Shown here in pieces: positions 6,475-10,410 of a stretch of 10,410 bases of DNA; the first letter of the stretch is position 1; the number at the start of each line of letters is the position of its first letter. The stretch comes from Burkholderiaceae bacterium (lineage in GTDB: Bacteria > Pseudomonadota > Gammaproteobacteria > Burkholderiales > Burkholderiaceae_C), in contig JAFMJA010000077.1 of assembly GCA_017853735.1 (NCBI GenBank), positions 1-10,410 of the forward strand. Reading direction: 5' to 3'. Made by a program: the position numbers and the translations under genes. Under the pieces are notes generated by a model. It made no database searches. It was not told the DNA's origin and was given only the letters and a program-made list of their open reading frames with translations.

Positions 6475-7542
6475 TTAGAGTGCCTTGACCACAGCATCTC
6501 CCATCTGGGCCGTGCCAACCTGTTTAGTCCCCTCGCTCCAGATATCAGGGGTACGCAGACCTTGGGACAAAACGTTTTGCACTGCACGCTCGATGCGTTG
6601 GGCTGCCTCTTCCTGGTTCAGGCTAAAGCGCAACATCATGGCGGCACTCAAGATAGTCGCCAGTGGATTGGCGACACCTTTGCCGGCAATGTCGGGTGCG
6701 CTGCCATGGCTGGGCTCGTACAGGCCTTGATTCTTACTGTTCAGGCTGGCAGAAGGCAACATGCCAATCGATCCGGTCAGCATCGAAGCCTCATCGGACA
6801 GGATGTCGCCAAACATATTGCCAGTCACCACCACATCGAACTTCTTGGGCGCACGAACGAGCTGCATAGCGGCGTTGTCCACGTACATGTGCTCCAGTTC
6901 GACATCGGGATAGTCCTGGTGCACCTGGGTCACCACGTCTTTCCAGAACTGGAAAGTTTCCAGCACATTGGCCTTGTCCACACTGGTGACTTTCTTGCTG
7001 CGCTTGCGGGCGGCCTGGAAAGCCACATGGGCGATGCGCTCAATCTCGGGGCGGGTGTAGCGCATGGTGTCGAAAGCTTCCTCGGCGCCGGCAAATGCGC
7101 CATCACTGGCAATACGGCGGCCACGGGGTTGTCCAAAATAAATGTCACCGGTCAGTTCGCGCACGATCAGGATGTCAAGGCCGGCAATCAGTTCAGGTTT
7201 GAGGCTGGAGGCGCCCACTAGCTGCTCATAACAGATGGCCGGACGGAAGTTGGCGAACAGGCCCAAATGTTTGCGCAGGCCCAGTATGGCCTGCTCGGGC
7301 CGGAACTGGCGCTCCAGTGAGTCGTATTTCCAGTCGCCCACCGCACCAAACAGAATGGCGTCGGCCTGTTTGGCCAGATTCAGGGTTGACTCGGGCAAAG
7401 GGTGGCCGGTCTGCTCGTAGGCGGCGCCGCCTACAGGAGCGGTTTCCATTTCGAACTTGAGATCCAGGGCCCGCAGGACTTTCAACGCCTCGGCCACGAT
7501 TTCGACACCTATGCCGTCTCCCGGCAATACAGCAATTTTCAT
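6475..7542 (-). CDS. leuB: 3-isopropylmalate dehydrogenase
   Basis: NAD-dependent oxidative decarboxylase that turns 3-isopropylmalate into 2-oxoisocaproate, the last dedicated step before leucine transamination. It is a homodimer in the cytoplasm. The 355 residues match the family. Visible features are PGDGIG at residues 7-12, the Y135 region RELTGDIYFG (128-137), K190 in SVDKANVL, D222 in YVDNAAMQL, and the metal-binding aspartates D246 and D250 in NMFGDILSDEAS. The NAD-binding block YEPSHGSAPDIAGKG begins at residue 275. The ATG at 7542 gives the standard N-terminus MKIAVLPGDGIG, though no clear Shine-Dalgarno precedes it. The mRNA between leuD and leuB instead contains CCACCTCC, which resembles the anti-Shine-Dalgarno strand. 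A 258-base spacer follows the gene. Confidence 0.97.
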   Translation of the reverse strand: MKIAVLPGDGIGVEIVAEALKVLRALDLKFEMETAPVGGAAYEQTGHPLPESTLNLAKQADAILFGAVGDWKYDSLERQFRPEQAILGLRKHLGLFANFRPAICYEQLVGASSLKPELIAGLDILIVRELTGDIYFGQPRGRRIASDGAFAGAEEAFDTMRYTRPEIERIAHVAFQAARKRSKKVTSVDKANVLETFQFWKDVVTQVHQDYPDVELEHMYVDNAAMQLVRAPKKFDVVVTGNMFGDILSDEASMLTGSIGMLPSASLNSKNQGLYEPSHGSAPDIAGKGVANPLATILSAAMMLRFSLNQEEAAQRIERAVQNVLSQGLRTPDIWSEGTKQVGTAQMGDAVVKAL

Positions 7543-7572
7543 GATCAGTTAATGTTTGTTTGGAGGTGGCGT

Positions 7573-8223
7573 TCAACCCAACATGGTGTGAGCCAGCCAC
7601 GGTTTCTGGGCAAGTCGTTGGGCTTCGAAGGCTGCAATTTTTTCCTTGTGCCGCAAGGTCAGGCCAATGTCGTCAAAGCCATTGAGCAAACAATATTTTC
7701 GAAATGGCTGGACCTCAAATGGAATTTCTTCACCCTGCGCTTGCACCACCACCTGGCGCTCCAGATCGATGGTGAGCTGGTAGCCGGGAAAGGCGAAGCA
7801 GGCGTCGAACAGCTTGGCGACAGTCAACTCGGGTAGCACGATGGGTAGCAAGCCATTCTTGAAGCAGTTGTTGAAAAAAATGTCGGCAAAGCTGGGCGCA
7901 ATGATGGCGCGAAAACCATATTGATCCAGCGCCCAGGGGGCATGTTCGCGGGAGGAGCCGCAGCCAAAATTTTTGCGTGCCAGCAAAATGGATGCGCCCT
8001 GGTAGCGCGCCTGATTCAACACAAAATCAGGATTGGGCTTACGAGACTTGGGGTCCTGGCCTGGATAACCTGGGTCCAGATAGCGCCACTCGTCAAAGAG
8101 GTTAGGGCCAAAACCCGTTTTGCGGATTGATTTGAGAAACTGCTTGGGAATGATGGCATCGGTGTCGACGTTTTCCCGGTCCATCGGGGCCACCAGGCCC
8201 TTGTGAATGGTGAATTGCTGCAT
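7573..8223 (-). CDS. leuD: 3-isopropylmalate dehydratase, small subunit
   Basis: Small (swivel-domain) subunit of isopropylmalate isomerase, partner of LeuC in the second stage of leucine synthesis. Its 216 residues are the usual length for proteobacterial LeuD. The N-terminus carries the conserved NVDTDAIIPKQFLK block (residues 18-31), and the substrate-binding loop GCGSSREHAPWAL is at residues 87-99. Further on, APSFADIFFNNCFKNGLLPI is characteristic of the family. The ATG at 8223 has a good AGGA Shine-Dalgarno. It lies 67 bases after leuC and 30 bases before leuB, so the three leu genes are probably one transcript. There is no sign of damage. Confidence 0.97.
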   Translation of the reverse strand: MQQFTIHKGLVAPMDRENVDTDAIIPKQFLKSIRKTGFGPNLFDEWRYLDPGYPGQDPKSRKPNPDFVLNQARYQGASILLARKNFGCGSSREHAPWALDQYGFRAIIAPSFADIFFNNCFKNGLLPIVLPELTVAKLFDACFAFPGYQLTIDLERQVVVQAQGEEIPFEVQPFRKYCLLNGFDDIGLTLRHKEKIAAFEAQRLAQKPWLAHTMLG

Positions 8224-8227
8224 TTGG

Positions 8228-8233
8228 CTTCCT
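8228..8233 (-). promoter_or_regulatory. Ribosome binding site of leuD
   Basis: AGGAAG on the minus strand, with its AGGA core six bases before the leuD ATG. It is the clearest Shine-Dalgarno match in the window and supports the start at 8223. Confidence 0.75.
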
Positions 8234-8261
8234 GATGAAATAGGGGCAGCTCAGAACTGCT

Positions 8262-8294
8262 TCAGGGTTGCTGTCTGGTCCCTGCTGGTTTCAT
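8262..8294 (-). other. 10-codon ORF overlapping the leuC stop
   Basis: An ATG at 8294-8292 overlaps the leuC stop in the arrangement ATGA and opens a frame encoding MKPAGTRQQP before TGA at 8264-8262. It ends 38 bases before the leuD ATG. The geometry would let ribosomes leaving leuC restart here, but the peptide resembles nothing I know and the ORF is short enough to be chance. As I recall, in several Comamonadaceae a small entericidin-like lipoprotein gene sits between leuC and leuD. No lipobox or signal peptide is present here, so this could be a remnant or simply spacer. Confidence 0.15.
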
Positions 8295-9712
8295 GAATAC
8301 TTACGCACATCGACGAAGTGACCCTGGATGGCTGCGGCTGCAGCCATGGCCGGGCTGACCAGATGGGTACGTCCACCATTACCCTGGCGGCCTTCGAAAT
8401 TGCGGTTGCTGGTGGAGGCGCAACGCTCTCCCGGCTCCAGACGATCGGCATTCATGGCCAGGCACATCGAACAGCCAGGTTCGCGCCATTCAAAACCTGC
8501 GGCCTGGAATATTTCATGCAGGCCCTCGCGCTCTGCTTGCTCCTTGACCACGCCCGATCCAGGTACCACCAGGGCCAGCTTGACATTGCGCGCTACTTTC
8601 TGGCCTAGCTTTTTCACCACAGCAGCCGCCTCGCGCATGTCTTCGATCCTGCTGTTGGTGCAGGAGCCGATGAACACCTTGTCCACATGGATATCAGCCA
8701 GGGGCTTTCCAGGTTCGAGCGCCATATAGGTCAGGGCCCGCTCGATGGCGCCGCGTTTGACGGCATCTTTTTCCTTGTCCGGGTCAGGGACACGTCCGTC
8801 AATACCCAGAACCATTTCGGGTGAGGTGCCCCAAGTGACTTGCGGCACGATGGTGCTGGCATCGAGTTCCACGACAGCATCGAACCGGGCATCCGGGTCG
8901 GAGTGCAGGGTGCGCCAATAGGCCACGGCCTGCTCCCACTCGGCTCCGGAGGGCGACATGGGGCGTCCCCGCACATACTCAATGGTTTTTTCATCCACCG
9001 CGACCAGGCCGGCACGAGCACCTGCCTCGATGGCCATGTTGCACAGGGTCATGCGACCCTCCATGCTCAAGGCTCGGATGGCAGAGCCGGCGAACTCAAT
9101 GGTGAAGCCAGTGCCGCCGGCCGTGCCGATCTTTCCGATGATGGCCAAGACAATGTCCTTGCCGCCGCAGCCTCGGGGGAGAGCGCCTTCCACTTTGACC
9201 AGCATGTTGCGGGCTTTCTTGGCCAGCAGGGTTTGCGTGGCCATCACATGCTCCACCTCACTGGTGCCGATTCCATGTGCGAGGGCGCCAAAGGCGCCGT
9301 GGGTGGAGGTATGACTGTCGCCGCACACGACAGTCATTCCAGGCAGGGTGGCGCCGTTTTCCGGCCCAATCACATGCACGATGCCTTGTCGTTTGGAGAG
9401 AAAGGGAAAGTAGGCTGCTGCGCCCGACAGCTTGATGTTGTCATCCAGTGTGGTGACCTGTTCCTTGCTGATCGGGTCAGAAATTCCGTCATAGCCCAAT
9501 TCCCAGCCAGTGGTGGGAGTGTTGTGGTCGGCGGTGGCAACAATTGAGCTGACACGCCAGACCTTGCGCCCAGCCTGGCGTAATCCCTCAAAGGCCTGAG
9601 GGCTGGTGACTTCATGCACCAGATGGCGGTCAATGTACAAAACAGCTGTGCCGTCATCTTCGGTATGGACGACATGCTCGTCCCAGATTTTGTCGTAAAG
9701 GGTGCGTCCCAT
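8291..9712 (-). CDS. leuC: 3-isopropylmalate dehydratase, large subunit
   Basis: Large subunit of isopropylmalate isomerase, which with LeuD converts 2-isopropylmalate to 3-isopropylmalate in leucine synthesis. It is a cytoplasmic aconitase-family enzyme carrying a [4Fe-4S] cluster. The 473-residue length is normal for bacterial LeuC. The N-terminus MGRTLYDKIWDEHVV is typical of the family. The cluster ligands are visible as C351 (in IGSCTNSR) and C414 and C417 (in GCSMCLAMN). Other family blocks include VVCGDSHTSTHGAFGALAHG (residues 128-147) and SNRNFEGRQG near the C-terminus. The ATG at 9712 fits the family start, although the Shine-Dalgarno sequence is weak. The stop TGA shares the bases ATGA with the start of a 10-codon ORF, and leuD begins 67 bases further on. 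Confidence 0.97.
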   Translation of the reverse strand: MGRTLYDKIWDEHVVHTEDDGTAVLYIDRHLVHEVTSPQAFEGLRQAGRKVWRVSSIVATADHNTPTTGWELGYDGISDPISKEQVTTLDDNIKLSGAAAYFPFLSKRQGIVHVIGPENGATLPGMTVVCGDSHTSTHGAFGALAHGIGTSEVEHVMATQTLLAKKARNMLVKVEGALPRGCGGKDIVLAIIGKIGTAGGTGFTIEFAGSAIRALSMEGRMTLCNMAIEAGARAGLVAVDEKTIEYVRGRPMSPSGAEWEQAVAYWRTLHSDPDARFDAVVELDASTIVPQVTWGTSPEMVLGIDGRVPDPDKEKDAVKRGAIERALTYMALEPGKPLADIHVDKVFIGSCTNSRIEDMREAAAVVKKLGQKVARNVKLALVVPGSGVVKEQAEREGLHEIFQAAGFEWREPGCSMCLAMNADRLEPGERCASTSNRNFEGRQGNGGRTHLVSPAMAAAAAIQGHFVDVRKYS

Positions 9713-9774
9713 GGCTTTGAGCTCAGTTACAGGGTTGGTGGCAAAGTGGTCATCAATCTGTCATTTTATGCGGG

Positions 9775-9794
9775 GCGAGATCAGGTCGTCTCGC
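9775..9794. promoter_or_regulatory. Inverted repeat upstream of leuC, possible operator
   Basis: A perfect 6-base dyad, GCGAGA (9775-9780) and TCTCGC (9789-9794) with an 8-base spacer, lies in the 88-base gap between the unknown protein and leuC. No U-tract follows on the minus strand, so it is not an intrinsic terminator. A -10-like TAAAAT (minus strand, 9768-9763) lies just downstream. At usual spacing the -35 position would fall inside the dyad, where there is no good TTGACA match. This arrangement could suit an activator-dependent promoter for leuC, but a 6-base repeat can arise by chance. Confidence 0.25.
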
Positions 9795-9800
9795 TGGACC

Positions 9801-10184
9801 TCAATCGATGATATCGGTGCGTGCCGAAATCATGCGAAGCCGGTGGTCCACGTAATAGCCGCCAAATTCGGTGTAGCGCAAGAGGTGCTGTGCGCAAGTC
9901 TCGCAACGCCAGAGATCGCAACGGTTGTAGGGGAAGTATTTCATGGCTACCGGCGCGTCCGGCGACTCATAGCGCGTTCCCTTGGGATGCAGTTCCTCGA
10001 AGGTGGGCTCCAGAAGGTCTGGGTCACGCAGAGTTCCCTGACAGCGCATCTGATGCGCAGGCCAGCGTTCCTCAGAGATACTTTGCCATCCGGAGGAAGC
10101 AGACAGGCCGCATTGGCAATGCTTCGTTACTTCCTTTTCACCCAGGAGGGCACGAATCTGGTTGGCGGACTGAATAAGTTGCAT
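9801..10184 (-). CDS. Cysteine-containing protein of unknown function (127 aa)
   Basis: A complete 127-residue soluble protein between gltA and the leucine genes. I recognise no named domain. It has no signal peptide and no membrane segment. The cysteines lie in two groups: KHCQCG (C23, C25), and C89, C94, C97 in NRCDLWRCETCAQH, with C48 between them. C94-x2-C97 followed by H99, together with C23-x-C25, could form a zinc or other metal site, but this is inference. The C-terminal part has a striking aromatic/charged stretch, LLRYTEFGGYYVDHR (residues 101-115). That looks like conserved sequence rather than a random ORF, and I have a general impression that similar proteins sit near gltA in other Burkholderiales. 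The ATG at 10184 has no clear Shine-Dalgarno sequence. The gene is separated from gltA by a terminator and from leuC by 88 bases, so its co-transcription with either is uncertain. Coding confidence is good; function is unknown. Confidence 0.8.
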   Translation of the reverse strand: MQLIQSANQIRALLGEKEVTKHCQCGLSASSGWQSISEERWPAHQMRCQGTLRDPDLLEPTFEELHPKGTRYESPDAPVAMKYFPYNRCDLWRCETCAQHLLRYTEFGGYYVDHRLRMISARTDIID

Positions 10185-10198
10185 TGCGGAGCTGCGGT

Positions 10199-10235
10199 AA
10201 AAAGCAAAAACCCGCCAGCGGTTGAGCTTGGCGGG
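10199..10235 (-). terminator. Rho-independent terminator after gltA
   Basis: On the minus strand the arm CCCGCCA (10235-10229) pairs with TGGCGGG (10217-10211). The stem can be extended by GC/GC across one bulged base, leaving a six-base loop. It is followed directly by TTTTTGCTTTTT (10210-10199), a good U-tract. Position and orientation fit termination of gltA. The tract ends only 14 bases before the ATG of the next gene at 10184, so that gene must rely on read-through or on a start site not visible here. Confidence 0.9.
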
Positions 10236-10253
10236 TATGAAGGTTGGCGAAGA

Positions 10254-10410
10254 TTAGCGCTTCTGAAGAGCTTGTACCTCTCTGCGCGGCGCACCGGTGA
10301 AGAGCTGGCGTGGTCGGCCAATCTTGTATTCGGGATCACTAATCATTTCATTCAGCTGGGCAATCCAGCCCACGGTACGAGCGAGGGCAAAAATTCCGGT
10401 GAACAGGTTG
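10254..10410 (-). CDS. gltA: Citrate synthase, C-terminal end (partial)
   Basis: The last 52 codons of a type II citrate synthase, which condenses acetyl-CoA and oxaloacetate to citrate at the entry of the TCA cycle in the cytoplasm. The 5' part lies beyond the right edge. Reading leftwards from 10409 the frame gives NLFTGIFALARTVGWIAQL, then a segment with DPEYKIGRPRQLFTGAP, and ends QALQKR before TAA at 10256-10254. The block around RPRQLFTG matches the conserved carboxyl end of the E. coli-type enzyme (RPRQLYTG), which carries a substrate-binding arginine. A strong intrinsic terminator follows 18 bases after the stop, so gltA probably ends its own transcript there. Identification is firm although only a short part of the gene is visible. 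Confidence 0.95.
   Translation of the reverse strand, partial: NLFTGIFALARTVGWIAQLNEMISDPEYKIGRPRQLFTGAPRREVQALQKR

Noticed and set aside
5068..7221. A 717-codon open frame on the plus strand across asd, the spacer and most of leuB
   Set aside because: Its codons lie exactly opposite those of asd and leuB, so a stop would need TTA, CTA or TCA codons in those genes, which are rare in such genomes. The translation shows no recognisable domain, and the opposite strand has complete enzymes with all catalytic residues. The open passage through the spacer is probably chance.
8840..9547. A 235-codon plus-strand frame opposite leuC
   Set aside because: It is codon-aligned antisense to leuC, with no recognisable domain; it is a shadow of codon bias.
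1..10410. Mobile elements, CRISPR arrays, tRNA or rRNA genes, defence or toxin-antitoxin genes
   Set aside because: I looked on both strands for transposase or integrase motifs, regularly spaced repeats, tRNA-like patterns and paired small genes, and saw none; the gene content is core biosynthesis throughout.

Overview
The window is ordinary core-metabolism chromosome from a betaproteobacterium, most likely a member of the Burkholderiales close to Comamonadaceae. The basis is the gene order leuC-leuD-leuB-asd-fimV-truA-trpF-trpB-trpA with gltA just upstream, protein sequences typical of that family, and moderately high GC by eye. The genus cannot be fixed from the sequence alone. Every gene I accept lies on the minus strand, so the window reads from right to left.

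Layout in the direction of transcription: (1) 10410-10254 is the 3' end of gltA (citrate synthase), followed by a clear intrinsic terminator at 10199-10235. (2) 10184-9801 is a 127-residue cysteine-containing protein of unknown function. (3) 9712-6475 holds leuC, leuD and leuB, the isopropylmalate isomerase subunits and 3-isopropylmalate dehydrogenase of leucine synthesis. (4) A 258-base spacer without a convincing gene but with several inverted repeats leads into asd (6216-5083), the branch-point enzyme for lysine/diaminopimelate, threonine and methionine. (5) fimV (5069-3339) encodes a short FimV-type inner-membrane protein with a LysM domain. (6) truA (3305-2499) is a tRNA pseudouridine synthase. 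(7) trpF, trpB and trpA (2502 to the left edge) are the last three steps of tryptophan synthesis, with trpA cut by the window edge after 165 codons.

Genes from asd leftwards are packed tightly: 13 bases between asd and fimV, 33 between fimV and truA, a 4-base ATGA overlap truA/trpF, an 8-base overlap trpF/trpB and a 4-base ATGA overlap trpB/trpA. This suggests co-transcription and translational coupling. The leucine block is looser (67 and 30 bases), and the 258-base gap before asd is the most likely place for a separate promoter or leader in the middle of the cluster.

I found no mobile element, CRISPR array, tRNA, rRNA, toxin-antitoxin or defence system, and no sign of horizontal transfer. 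I do not see an undescribed multi-gene system. The items worth a second look are small: the unknown protein between gltA and leuC, the structured leuB-asd spacer, a 10-codon ORF overlapping the leuC stop, and the short FimV.
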